This document shows, one piece after another, positions 50,868 to 63,147 of a stretch of 64,000 bases of DNA. The DNA comes from Eutypella sp. D-1 (taxonomy: Eukaryota > Ascomycota > Sordariomycetes > Xylariales > Diatrypaceae), in the NCBI GenBank assembly GCA_023313575.1, contig JAJTTP010000003.1, forward strand, positions 682,001-746,000, in the 5' to 3' direction. Every line of letters starts with the position of its first letter. The first letter of the stretch is position 1. Made by a program: the position numbers and the translations under genes. Below the pieces are notes generated by a model. The model was not told the DNA's origin and made no database searches. It worked only from the letters and a program-made list of their open reading frames with translations.

Positions 50868-53800
50868 ATGGCGCTCCTCCAAGGCCGATTCTCTAAAACG
50901 CATCGCCTCCCAACGTTTATCCTGTCGACCTTAGTTCCTATTTGCGTCGCTGTCATTTATCAGTGGATTCTGTTTGGTATTATCGCAGACCCCCAGACCC
51001 TATATGCCCAAAACAAACTCAACATAAATGTTTATGATCTACAGTGCCAATCAGCGGCTGTATATGCTTTTCTGTTTCTGATTCAAAATCACAGGTCGAC
51101 ATGATCCAGCCAACTGCCGGGCTCTACTTCGGCATGGCAGGTGGCAGTTGGAACGCCAGAACGATCCTTTGGATCAGATACATAAGCAATGGGAGCCAAC
51201 TGGCTGCAGGATGCTTAAGTACACTAGTCGGGACATCCATGATTGCCTTGGAGGACGGAGGGTGGTGTTTGCTGGAGATTCGACCATTCGACAGGTCTTC
51301 TGGGGCTTTGCGGAACGACTCGGAGTACCCAGCGCGGTAAAATCTGAAGCAGTCAGAAAAGACCCGGAAAACAAGCACAAGAATCTATCTGTCCACGAGG
51401 AAGGCGTCCGACTAGAGTTCATATGGGATCCGTGGCTCAACTCGACCGAGCTCAAAGATGTGCGCAAGAGCTTCAGCAATGAGTTTCGTCCAGCTGTGCA
51501 AACTCACACTGAATCGGAACTTCATATACCCCCCCGCAATGACCCTCCTGCTCTGGTTGTTCTCGGCTCCCCTGGTCTATGGGCTGTGCACCATGGCGGG
51601 GAGGAATATTTCGACATATTTCGAGAGAATGTTGACCATGTCATTGGCGAGTTGGCTGGGTCTCTGGATAAGAAAATTACAAAACCATCTCACTCCTCTG
51701 AGAATAACTACAGGGACGCGGCAGATATGATACTTCTGGCACCGGTGCAAATACCCGCCTACGATAAACTGTCTCTGGATCGGTCTGCGACGATGAAGCC
51801 CGAACGAATCGAAAGAATGAACGCATACTTAGCCAACGTGACGAGGGAAGAGTCTACACACATACTCTGGGCTTTCAACCTAATGACGAAGCCGGAGGTG
51901 GTTTTTGGAGAGAACGGCTTGCATGTAGTGGATTTCGTTGCGCAGAACCAGGCCGACCTTGTGCTCAACGCTCGATGCAACCCCCCAGCCGCTGGTAGAC
52001 GGGACGCCCGCAAGAGTACTTGCTGCGCGTCTTATCCCAAGGTACACTTTGCGACAGTACTTCTCGTCACTGGCATCAGCGTAGTCTTTCCACGGTTTCT
52101 AGAGTTTTTGTTCCCAGAATTCTATCGTGAATGGCCACGTACTTCCGAATTCATGACAGCAACGGGACAACTACTCTTCGCAGTTGCTTGGTGCCATTTC
52201 ACAGACAGGTCTGGCCTCTTTGTCAAGGCCGCGCGGCATTTTCACAGATTCCTCTTCATAATTCTTTCGCAGTGCTGGCTTTTTGCGAGTTTTTCTTCAC
52301 TGAGCTCAATTTCATTGGACGGTAGAGCTCACATCTCCAGCGGGTTCTTGTCTCGGCAGCAATCCGACGAAATCAAGGGGCTTATGCAGGCGTTTATTCT
52401 TCTGTACCATTATTATTACGGCTCCCGGCAATACTGGGTGTACGTTACCGTTCGGGTATTCATCTCCATGTATTTTTTCCTTTCCGCCTACGGGCACAGC
52501 ACATTTCTACTTAAAAAGGGAGACTTCTCATTCGGACGAGTCGCGACGATCCTATTTCGCATCAACGCGCTGACCGCGCTTCTGCCGTACGCAATGAACA
52601 CAGACTACACGTCTTACTACTTCGCCCCAGCAATTACGTTTTGGTACTTGGTCATATATTTAACCCTCAGGACGTGCCGGGACTGGAACCATGACATGTC
52701 TAATCTATTGTTTAAGGTGTTCGTGGCAGCCGTTCTTGTCAACTTTATTATTGAGGCCCCTGGCATCCTCGAAACAGCTAGCACTGCCTCGCATGCGGTG
52801 TTCCGCATGTCATGGGATGTCGAGGAACTACGCTTTAGATTGAAGTTGGACCGTATCATCGTCTTCACCGGCATTGTGGTGGCGGGCGTTACCCAGCGTG
52901 TGACACACCTTCGAGCATCCCACGGGGCCTACAGAGGCCATCGCATTGACGAAAAGTCATGCATGTTTGCCAGTAATCTCGATGGCATTCTCCATATCGT
53001 GGCAGAGGGGAAAGAAAGATGGTATACTGTCCTGAAGCCAGTGATGATGTCCCTCGGCACGGCATCGATTCCCCTGTTCATCCTCATCTCTATTTCTGGG
53101 TTTGTGGGCACCAAGGAGAGGTATAATGCCCTCCACCCCTGGATCTCCTGGATGCCGATCCTGGCATTCATCGCCTTACGCAACGCGGTCCCGGCGTTGA
53201 GGCTGAAGTATCTCCGCCTGCCAGCTGCTCTCGGTCGCATAGCCCTCGAAACGTATGTCCTACAATACCATATGTGGCTCGGTGACGACGCCACATCGAT
53301 CCTATCAACAGGCCTTTTTAGCACGTACATGAGCTCCTGGCAAACGGATATTTTCGTGGTTCTTGGCAGACTTATAGAAACTATGGGTTTTACGACCTGC
53401 TTTCTCGCCATCGCGGCTTCCACGCACTACGCGACCGAGGTCCTCGCGAAATGGCTCTTTAGCCCGTCATCTAGCCTCATTGGATACGAGTCCATATCCA
53501 TGCCAATACTAGCCTCTAATCACAATGCCAGGGGTTTGATGGGCCGCGCCAGAAGTGAATCCCGTCGTGGCCTGACCTCAAGCTCAGAGTCTAGCGGGAG
53601 TGATGACCTGATCGAGACCGGACAAATGTTCGAGATGAATGACCTGGATGGGCGCGGGAGAAGGAGTGCCGATGCGTCGTCATCTCTGTCCTCGTCAACA
53701 TTAACGGTAGTAGGGGAGCAGCCGGTTCGATCTGAGGATATGAATCCTGAAAGCGACGATGACGGCGACTACAAGAAGCCCATGCCCCCCGAGGTAAACA

Positions 53801-53979
53801 TCCGCGCGCAGTCTGTGCGCCCCCCTCTCCCGCAACGCCTACGCGGGCTCGGCATCAGCCGCTCAATCGTCGCCATCCTCGACCGCTACAACCTCGACGC
53901 TACAGAGCTCTTCGAGGACCCGAGACTCAGAGCCCTCGTGCTGGTGTTGCCCCTCTGGATACTGAACTGGTTCTACTAA
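50868..53979 (+). CDS. Cas1p/CASD1-like polysaccharide O-acetyltransferase
   Basis: A Golgi-type membrane enzyme that adds O-acetyl groups to glycans. The family joins an N-terminal PC-esterase domain to a multi-spanning acyltransferase domain. Exons 50868-50976 and 51095-53979 give 2994 nt and 997 aa. Order: a membrane anchor (about 16-37), the esterase domain starting at RHDPANCRALLRHGRW, nucleophile motif FAGDSTIRQ with Ser99, and the acid/base motif at 310-313, which reads NGLH rather than DxxH. About ten hydrophobic segments follow, with the Cas1 marks SRQQSDEIKGLMQAF, LLYHYYYG and FFLSAYGHS. A polar Ser/Asp-rich stretch and a final hydrophobic C-terminus end the protein. The ATG at 50868 is chosen because an in-frame ATG at 50730 is followed by TAG two codons later. 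The first intron is inferred from the reading frame. Confidence 0.88.
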
Positions 53980-54828
53980 TGAGCTGCCATTCTTCTCTTA
54001 TCGCACAGCAAGTGAGCTCAGCGAATGGGGGTGCTTGTCTTAGAAGTGATTATGGCGTCGCGACGACGTATTTTAAGCATTTGCTTCCGTGCACATTGTA
54101 TTGGTTAATAAAGGGGGGCCTCGGCGTTTCCGGGACTTTCTCTGTGTGTGTATTTATACTCATAAGTGGCGCTTTCTCGGAAAGGCTCTGTCCCCAGCGT
54201 TATTGTTTTGTCCTTCTGTTTCGTTTGTGGTTACGAGTCTCGCTGGCTAGTCGTCCGGATGGCTAGCACCGATGCTGTGTTTATGGTATTATATGGTATC
54301 GGAATGGGACTGTAGTAATATAGCGATGTAGCGTATGAAGATATTGGGATCAGTTCTCCTCGCGCGAGCAAGCTTTGCGCGGGAATGCGTCCATTGTGTG
54401 GAATCCCGTGTGCGATACGCAACTAACATACCTTCCAATGACTTGTCTACTTCCTGTCTCGGTTATGTTGGTAGGTGCTTAGATAAATGTAGCGGCTTTG
54501 GTATTCTACGTACCTAGCTACGATGGTTTGATATCGTACGCGCCGAGCAGCAATGCGGTTTTGGTTAACTATTTAAAAGGTAAGGGCGGCCCGGCTTCTG
54601 AATTGGCAGACAGAGCCCCCGCATTGACTAAACTTCTAGTTACGAAGGCCTGGCCATTAGGGGCTGCTGGGTGGGTGGTTGGCGACAACTCATTTGCATG
54701 GATGGAGGAGGAATTTTCTCCCAACGTTTTTAAGATATGGGTGTAAATAGAACCGCTGTACATTGCATTGACTTCACTTCTCTGTGGTACGTACATACAT
54801 GCATACATCCATCTAGGTGTGTATGCCT

Positions 54829-54845
54829 CCCCCCCCCCCCCCCCC
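54829..54845 (+). repeat. Poly-C run
   Basis: About seventeen C in a row. Confidence 0.8.
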
Positions 54846-55225
54846 AACCCCTTTTACAACCTCCACTTTTTTTCTACATAGGTTGGGAGGGGGTTTGGGG
54901 GTTTGGGGGAGTGGAAGTCTAGGGTATTGTTCGTCGCGAAGAACATGTCGCAAAAGGGGTTTAAAAAAAAACAGAAACAAATAAATCACAGCTGGATCAT
55001 TCGCGGGCGCTCTCTATCTTGTCTTTATTCACATGACGAAAAAACGAAAAGGAAGAGATAGGTGAAGCATTTAAAATTAAAAATCAATCGCTTTGCTTCG
55101 GAAACATGGGATTTAGGGAAAAGAAAGGGGGGGGGGGTAATCTAGGGTATCCTTGATGCATCGCCTCGTATCTCATTACCGTGTCGTATTCATAGGGGTG
55201 TCGTTCGTGGAATGGAAATGGAACA

Positions 55226-55250
55226 TGTGTGTGTGTGTGTGTGTGTGTGT
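55226..55250. repeat. GT microsatellite
   Basis: Twelve TG units plus one T, about 215 nt beyond the stop codon of the leftward gene at 55466. Confidence 0.85.
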
Positions 55251-55465
55251 ACATGAAGGAGGTTGGGTATACAAGGGTTATAGTGCTTAGCAATCTAGAG
55301 ATCTAAGGATGACGGAATGTTCGGGGTGAGGACGAATAGAATATGTAGTGATGCCCTAGGGATTCGTAGGGGGGTGGAGGTGCCTGTTTGTGGGCTGCGC
55401 TCTTAAGGCCGGCATTATACCTACGTCTAGGCCGCCGGTGATGCATGAGAAGTCGACAATAAAAA

Positions 55466-56826
55466 TCAGGACGAGGCGCTGCTGCCCTGAAGCGCCTGGC
55501 TTTGGGTCTGTTGTCCCTGACCATGACCCTGGCTCTGCCCCTCATCGTCGTCCATGAGCAAGAAGGATTCCAACATAGACTGGAGACCGGCCTTCTCATC
55601 GTCGGAGCGACGGTTAGCGACGCGACGCGCAACGTGGCGGACGTGAACGTCCTCGAGGCCGCGAAGGGCGATGAGCTCGTCGAAGCCGCGCGCGTCTCCC
55701 AGCGAGACACCCTTGCCGCCCCGAATCAGCCCGCCGGTGCTGCTGATACCCCGTGGCCCGAAGAACCGCGCCAGCAGCTCCTCGCGGTCCGTCACATTCT
55801 GTGTCGTGCGCCGCGAGATCGTCACCGTCAGCTCGCGCAGCGAGCCGCAGGAGCCCAGCTGCGCGATCCCCTTGTCCGCCGACCGCCCGTTCCAGTGGAA
55901 CGATATATGCGTCGCCGAGCCCCGCAGCAGCTCGTTGCGCTTTAGCGTGTCGTACATCTCGCAGCCGCAGGCGAATTCAATGGTCTGAGCGTTTGGTTAG
56001 CTGGGGAATATGAATCAGTTATAGGGTGTGAGGGATATGAGTGAGAATCGATAGGGTGGGCGGATTATGCTGGCAGTGGCTGAATCTTTCAACATCTCCC
56101 TTCTAGGTTCTCGCCTACTTACACATCGCGAGTAAAAGCGACCGAGGAATTCGTCACGCATCTGCTTCGAGACAAGAGCGGGGGCGATCGCCCGCGTCGC
56201 GGGCCTCTGCCAGTGGAACAACTGCTCGTGCCGGGGACAGGTGCAGCGGCTCGCTCTCCTCCCATCCTCGGCCGACTTCGGGTAGATGACGGGCGCGTCG
56301 TAGTCGTTGTATCCTATTCCATCTGCGTCGATGTAGAAGCCGTACACGCGGTCGCGGAGCTCGCGCGGCAGCTTCATGAACGGGAACGTTGTGGAATGCG
56401 GTGGCGTCTTGTCTTTTAAGGAAGCTATCAGTGACAATTCGAGGATCGGTGAGAGGGGGGTTAAATAAGGGGCTAAATAGCCAATCCGGCTAGCTATAAG
56501 TGCCCAAGCTTACCAGCGATACCGATCATCTCCGTGCAGCTCTTCATGAGGGCGGCGCAATACTTGCTGTCTGGAAAACCCTCGCCAGTAGTGGTAACTT
56601 TTGTAGCAGTAGTATTACCAGTGGCCATGATATCGAGACAGCGGTGCAGCGTCTCGACCAGGGAGGCGCGGTTCGCGGGCGATGTCCGGATCAGACGGCC
56701 AAGGCCGGCCTCGTCGAGCCGCCCCATCCGGAACTCCTCAAATGCCTTGAGCATCCGTACCGCGTTCTCTGGCACCTCGTACCGCGCGAACGCGTTGCCC
56801 ATCCGGAACTCGTAGAATGTTGACAT
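55466..56826 (-). CDS. Fungal protein of unknown function with F-box-like LPRELRD motif
   Basis: Exons 56514-56826, 56123-56424 and 55466-55984 give 1134 nt and 377 aa, with both introns (89 and 138 nt) in phase. The N-terminal part is helical (residues about 1-100). The centre carries FPFMKLPRELRDRVYGFYI, which resembles the opening motif of fungal F-box-like and 2EXR-type proteins. A Cys pair (CTCP) and another (CGC) follow, then an alternating hydrophobic segment (SLRELTVTISRRT). The C-terminus is a Gln/Ser/Gly-rich tail. I cannot assign a function. A role as an adaptor is possible but rests only on the short motif. The ATG at 56826 is the first in frame; upstream codons open with GTG. Confidence 0.78.
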
Positions 56827-58862
56827 CTCTCGTCGCTTGAATGACCTAGGACTGGTCACGATGCAGCAATATGATAAGGGGGGAACAAGTTATATCTGCT
56901 GCCAGCGGTACTTTCTTGCCAATGGTATTGGTACAAGGACTTGCCACAGACACCCGCGGCTTCGGCCGTATGTGCGTGCGCGTAAGGCCGGGTACAGTAA
57001 CCAAGTACTTCAACTCGCCGGACTCAGGCTGGAGCGCAATAGACTGAGTCAAATTAGCGGTGGAGATGGTGGTGCCAGCCACAGCCAGATGATCTCCTCA
57101 ACTGGAGCGTCGGATCGAAGCGCCAGGCTCGCGATCTTGGGTCGGATGTAGAACTGGGTTTCCTGCGCCAGTTGGGTTATAGGCCACGGAACTTTGCGTC
57201 TGTGTCTGCTAGGGGTGGGGAAAAGAAAAAAAAGGATACGATGCCAGCACGCGTGGTGGAAAAAGGGGAAGATACGTCGTGCGCTTGTATATGGTGGTAA
57301 TGGCGGCGGTAGGCGAGCTCAGCTGCGCTATGTGAAAGTAATAATCGAATGTACCTAGGATGAAGGGGCGAATTCTACAGCGGGTTGGTCCTTATCTGGA
57401 AAGCTATCACACACGATAGTAGACAGAGAAGTAACCATGTAAAAGAGTAAGCCGCTGCAGATATGTAATTAGCTGCAGGTGGATGACGTAGAGTGATATA
57501 TCCCGAGGGGAAGTTAAGGAGTTGAGGTTCTGGATCCCAAGATCGCCCGGCCTGAAGATGGTCAGAGAAGGGAACACTGAATTAATAGAAGGATAGAAAG
57601 AAAAATTTATCCGATTGGCCTTGCCTCCGTGTGGAATCGATCACGGTTGATTACGTTGATAATGAGGAAAATGGCAGTGGTGGTGATGATAGGTCCGACG
57701 AAGTTGGTACCTGAGGCAATGACTTCAAGCTGAGGAATGAATGTGGGGGCGGTACCTTACGTAGTACGCAGGACAGGATAACTTGGTTTACTTACGATCG
57801 AGTTGCAAATCCCCTCTTCTTTTGGGGTGTGTCAGCTTGTCAAGTGATCGCAAGAAAACCCGTCTAGGGCTGAGTGAGTATGGGTGAGATGGCGGAAGTT
57901 GAAAGGCAGGGGGTGAGCGATGAAGTTGCGCTGGCTTGCGAGTGAGAGGATCTCGAGATACGTTGGCGTAGAAGGGGGAAGAAGAAGTCGATTTGGGAAT
58001 ATCGAATAAGCTCGAATCAAAATGTAGTAGCTACTTAGCTACCTGAGGCATGTAGCTTATTACCTACAACCTGTATAGCCAGATACCTAGGTAGCTTGTC
58101 ACGTAGAAGCTTGGTTGCATATAGATGAATTGAGGTGCCGTTGTTAGCTGGGTGGGTGGCTTGAGGAGCTACATACAGCTGAGTGAGGAAAGCGCGGCTT
58201 CCCAAGCGTTGCGATAGCTACATAACATACATATCTAGAAGTATTCTACGTACGGACTTATGTATGTAAGTAGGTATGCACGTATATATGTATGTAGCTC
58301 ATATAACACCATGTATGTAGGTAGAAAAGGGATAGATTTCTTACTCAGTGACGGGGAAGCGGGCAAGTATAGACTTACAGACGTGCGCGGTGGACAGACT
58401 CGCGGGTCAGACACTCAACGGGTTCGTGGATCCGACTTCTCGTACCTCGTTAGCGAACCCAAGCAAACAAAACACGATGACAGGTTCCGCAGAAGATGAA
58501 GAAAAAGAAGAGAAAAAAAAAAAAAGAAAACGCAGAATTGAGATAACCAGAGCTGTAACTAACTATGCGCCCAAGAGCAAACTCGCTTCCCCTCCTATCC
58601 ATCGCGATGCTAAACCTGCCCTACCCTACCTGCCTATGCGGCTTCGTTCCATGTCCTATGCTGTATGTCCTGCCGTGCCCTTAAACCGAACCAACCAATT
58701 CCTAACCTCCTCTCCCCCTTCTTCGCCTCATCATGCTTCATCCTTTCCAACCATACCACCATACCAATTATACTGCCCGACTAACCGCTTAACCTGAAAC
58801 GCCAAAGCAAGTTCCCTTCTATCGTCCATCCGATCAGGCCTGGTCGGAAACCGGACCACAGC
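56827..58862. other. Intergenic, no supported gene
   Basis: About 2 kb. ACCTAGGT lies at 58085-58092. A minus-strand patch at 56846-57160 has protein-like composition in two different frames but no start or coherent splicing. Nothing else is seen. Confidence 0.55.
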
Positions 58863-60638
58863 TCACCTCGAGACGCACTCCCCACCGAAGACGCCCGCGG
58901 ACGCAGAGGCGAGCCCGCCGACTGCGGTGAAGGCCCACACGAGGGCCGTCGACTCCCAATCCAGGTCGGCCGGCGGCGCCACGTCCCCCTCGACTGCATC
59001 TCGCGTTTCCGACGGCGTGGGCTCGTAGGCGCTCTCCTCCTCGTGCTCCTCCACCGGCTTGGCTTTCCTGGGCCTCCCCCGCTTCCTGGGGACCGTGCCC
59101 GTTGCCGCGGGCTCCTCGTTGGCCCCGTTTGAGCTCGCGATGCTTCCAAGCCTCGTGGTTCTCTGTCGCCCGGAGCGTCGTAGCGTCATTGGAGGCTCCA
59201 GCTCTGACTCCGAATCCGGCTTCGCTCCCTCGACTTTAATATGGGATTTCGGTGTCTCCTGCTTGGTAGCTGGCGCTGATGGCGACTGGGCGTTAGTCTT
59301 ATAGAAAGGCACAGACGACCTGATAATGTCCTGGAGACTCATTGCTCGAACCGCCGCCCATACTCCCAGACTCAGGGCGCTGAGCAAGACATCGCAGCCC
59401 ACAGCCGTGACGACTGGATGATCGCCGATAGAGCTGATGACCTTCTCTAAAGAAGTAGTGCTGCGTTCCCATGTTGTGCGCTCCTCGACATCCCACGGAA
59501 TCAAAACGCTGTGACGGTGGTAATGAGAGTTAGGGGTATTATACACCAGAGCGACAAAGGTCGCCTTGAAATGCAGTAGGAACGAAACAGTAGAGGTAAA
59601 CCGAAACTTCTTGGTTATCGATTTGTAGGCATCGTGTGGGTGTAGGTGGACTGTGCCCCAGCTGACGGGTACGATCCTCGGGAGAATGAGCGGCAGGAAG
59701 GTGGAACCCCGGGTTATAAGTACGTTCTGCGTGAACGATGATGTTTCGGCGGCATACGGCAACATGAACAACGAACCATAGTTCAGAACCAAGACGCTAT
59801 AAACTAACAGCGGGTGGGGATGCCAGTTTGCCGGCTTAGGCGGAAGTACCGCGTCCCGGATTCGCCTCCATCTCGAAGGCGCAACGGGTAGCTCGAGCTC
59901 ATCCGAGGAGAGGGGGGCCGGAGTGAAGAGAAGTGCGAGGTAGAAGAGATTCTGGGCGAAGGAGAGATTGACGAGATGTGCGAGGGCTAGGAAAGCGGTG
60001 ACCAGGGGAATACGGCGACGACGCCCTTCGATAGCGAGGAGTAGGCTGAACGCTGTTGTCGCGAGATCTACCTGCTGACCCCACCAGAACCGACGGGCTT
60101 TCTCCGCGACGATTTCGAGGGCGTCATAGTAGACGGGCGTATCACTTAGCCACTGTCCGATATACAGTTGACTGGGGTGATCAGTACTTGGTAGGAAGCC
60201 ACCTTCGCCGATGAAGCTGTTCGACGAGTCAGCGCATTCTGTTTTGTGTACAGATTTGTGCATGGCAACTTACCGATGTGGTAACTCAACCCCGTGACGG
60301 TCAGCCCAGACACTATACGATAAGATCACAGCCTTGATAGATGTGTAAGTGGCAGATGAGAGCGCGGCTATAGCCAGAGTCAAAAAGACGGGGGCCAGCT
60401 TGAAGCGTTGGGCTAGTCGAGATCGAGTGTCCTGTGCTGGCCGTAGAGACTTATACGACGTGTATAGACTAGCACCGACAGCGTAGATCAGATAGACGAT
60501 GGATATGAGGTGTGCGCCGGCGGCTATCAAGGGCGGGTACCTGACAAGGGTGTTAGCTTAAGGGGCCATTCGGTATATATTTTGAGGGACAAATTTAAAT
60601 ACGAACCGCACAGGATGCTCAAAAGGTACCGGGGCCAT
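58863..60638 (-). CDS. Polytopic fungal membrane protein with C-terminal AT-hook-like motif
   Basis: I do not recognise a named family. Exons 60607-60638, 60274-60540 and 58863-60216 give 1653 nt and 550 aa. The first exon encodes only MAPVPFEHPVR. Hydrophobic segments lie at about 15-35, 57-83, 133-160, 195-225 and 250-265, with weaker ones near 300 and 360, so the protein likely crosses a membrane many times. A charged Pro/Ser/Glu tail follows with RKRGRPRK (477-484), a textbook AT-hook core, and the chain closes with one more hydrophobic stretch (STALVWAFTAVGG). Both introns have clean GT-AG borders and agree in phase. The combination of a membrane body and a DNA-binding-type motif is unusual; the motif may be fortuitous. 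Confidence 0.82.
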
Positions 60639-61900
60639 AGTGAGTTGTCCGTGCCTAAAACCAAATCATCGGGCGACGAGGGTTCTTTCTTAAGGAGGGG
60701 CTGATGTGACCATATGAAGAAGGTTGTGGTTAAATGAGAAGTTGATGAAGCTATATCGAGATCGGCGCTGTTATTATGCGGGGGACTGATTATGGTGAAA
60801 AGGAGAAGCAGAGAAGGTAGAAAAGGTAGAAAGTAAAAAAAGGCAGAATGAAAACCTTAACTACTTAGATCGCGTCTTGTCTTAGAAGAAACCTGACGGG
60901 ACAAGGTCGCGTTAAGTGCTTGCTCAGGTGTAACTACCTGAGGTGTCTAACAACAACTGTAATGCATGGATATTACCCGTCTATAAACCCGTGGACCTGA
61001 CCTGCCTAAGTCTTAGTTGGAACATTGGACTGCAGGAATGTGTACGGGTACGTATCTGTCATACGTGAAGTTATGTACATAAGTAGGTTACGTCACTTTC
61101 TTCCCTACTTAGGTACGTGTTGGTTGGTTGTCAAAGGCGGGCGGTGGGCAGGCGGGCGCCGGGGACAGTGATCTAATTAGGGGTAAGTCTTTGGGGGCAT
61201 AGGCTAATGCCTATAATACATGCATACATTACTCCGTACTGCTACATACATCGAGTAGATGCAAATCTGATGCAAGGAAGCTGCCACCAACCTGCCTATC
61301 AACTTATGTATTCATATCCAGGCTGCAAGCCAGGCTAGAGTTCTATCTAACGCCTGTATACCTGGCGTCTCTTAAACATGTGCCTACTTAGGTAGGTAAA
61401 TCGTACCAAGGTAGAGGCTCCCGAGGTCCCTGATCTGTCAACTGCCATGAGCGGGCTAACCTAATTTAATCCATAGAACGAAAGAAGGGGGTGAATGAAT
61501 GCGCTTTCCCTAAAATGGGCATATATCTGTATGTATGGAGAACCTTTAAGGAATACTGCATGTGTCGGGTGCTACCTACAGCTACTTAGGTACCTACTAG
61601 ACCCCGCGAGCTCCCGTCTTCCAGCTTACCATACATCCATACATCCATACTACGTACACCTTAATTCTACCCTACCAGTGTAATTTCTGTCACTCCCGTC
61701 CTTAGGTAGTCATAACCTCCGGTCTCCTTAATTACATACTATTACATACATACTATCTTAGTTACCTCCAGCTCGATCAACTTTATGTGATATGTATTGA
61801 TCGTTCTTTTGAATTTAAGTAACCAAGAAAAAAACAAACGTATGCAGTTGTCGCATGGCCGCTATCGATCACAACGCCATATCCAAAGTCGTCGGTCAAC
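60639..61900. other. Divergent intergenic region
   Basis: About 1.26 kb between divergent genes. Several CTTAGGTA/ACTTAGGTAGGTA copies (near 61108, 61386 and 61583) belong to the intergenic palindrome family. No gene is seen. Confidence 0.6.
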
Positions 61901-62759
61901 ATGTACCACCTGGCTAAGGGTTTGTATCGTCTCGCGACGAGCAAAGAGGGTTCGTTTTTTTCTTCCTTTTTTCTTCTTCTTTCTTTTCTTTTCCTTTCCC
62001 AGCATCCACGTGCTATTTAGCTTGGGGGAGTTCGAACCTATATAACTAACACCTCGACCTCCTCCCCCCATAACAGAATACTCGGTGATCCTTCTCGGGC
62101 TCGACAATGCGGGCAAGACGACGTTCCACGAGCAGACGAAGTCGCTGTTCCTGCCCGAGCACCCGGACCCGAAGCTCCGGACCGTGCCGACCGTCGGACA
62201 GAACGTGTCCACCATCGACCTGCCGGACATGTACCTCAAGATCTGGGACGTCGGCGGCCAGCTGAGCCTGCGCCGCCTGTGGCAGAGCTACTACGCCAGC
62301 TGTCACGCCATCGTCTTCATCATCGACAGCACCGACATCGGCGACGGGAGGCTAGACGACTACTCTTCCCCCCATGCCAACGCGAGCGCGAACGACGACG
62401 TCAACAACAACGATAGCACCAACGACGGCGGCGGTGGCGGTGGCAGTGGCGACGACAACAACGGCCGCCTCGACGAGTGCCGGCTCGTGCTGGAGGACGT
62501 GCTGCAGAACTCCGAGACGGAAGGCGTGCCGCTCCTGATCCTGGCCAACAAGCAGGACCGCGAGGACTGCGTCGAGGTCGTCCGCATCAAGGAGGGGCTC
62601 GTCAAGAAGGTCTTCGAGGGCGAGAAGGCCTCCGGCATCCGCGACTCCCGCGTCCTCCCCGTCAGCGCCCTCACCGGCACCGGCGTCCGCGAGGCCGTCG
62701 ACTGGCTCCGCTCCAGAGTCCGCTGGAACAAGGAGTCCCGACCCCCCGTCATGAGGTAG
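61901..62759 (+). CDS. Arl3/ARFRP1-type ADP-ribosylation-factor-like GTPase
   Basis: A Golgi small GTPase that in yeast recruits Arl1 to the trans-Golgi via Sys1. Exons 61901-61949 and 62077-62759 give 732 nt and 243 aa. It shows GLDNAGKT (24-31), WDVGGQ (73-78), NKQD (174-177) and a SAL motif. It starts MYHLAKGLY: there is no Gly2 for myristoylation, and the bulky second residue suits the NatC-type N-acetylation known for yeast Arl3, whose start is similar. This fits Arl3 rather than Arf1 or Arl1. A hydrophilic insert of about 40 residues (roughly 104-147, rich in Asn, Asp and Gly) lies between the third and fourth GTP-binding motifs and makes the protein longer than the usual 200 or so. Stop codons of this gene and Rrp45 are about 390 nt apart, facing each other. 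Confidence 0.93.
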
Positions 62760-63147
62760 TTAATGGGGCCCGCCAGACGGCGGACGGCGGGATATATCTG
62801 AGGTTGCGCGCGTGCGAAGCGAGGGAAAGCAAGGGGAGAAGGGAGATCCTATTTTTGTTTTACATTTCCTTGTGCTTGGAACGGAGCGGCTGGCTTTTTT
62901 TTTTCTTCTACGGATCGGTTTACGGGCATTTTGTCGGCATGTATCAGCGCGGGGCGTAAAGGACGGCTTTATATATATATATATCTTGGGCACGCAAGGG
63001 CAAAGAAAGGGTAGACAAATGCGATTTTTTGAGGGGCTTTTGCTCTCATTTTTGAGGGTGTTGAATTTGGTTTCGTTCTAATTTTGGATTGAAGAATTTT
63101 TTTCAATTTTTTTCATTACTATTTTATTTTTGTTTGTTCTTTCTTTT
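62760..63147. other. Convergent intergenic region Arl3/Rrp45
   Basis: T-rich spacer with both 3' UTRs and a TA repeat at 62970-62984. No gene is seen. Confidence 0.65.
62970..62984. repeat. TA microsatellite
   Basis: Seven TA units plus one T in the T-rich spacer. Confidence 0.75.

Larger units (their letters stand above)
53980..55465. other. Convergent intergenic region
   Basis: About 1.5 kb between two stop codons. It holds a 17-C run, an 11-G run and a GT microsatellite, all probably in or near 3' UTRs. No gene is seen. Confidence 0.6.

Noticed and set aside
56846..57160. Possible small minus-strand gene upstream of the F-box-like gene
   Set aside because: Protein-like peptides appear in two frames but without an ATG, a stop-to-stop join or a recognisable family.
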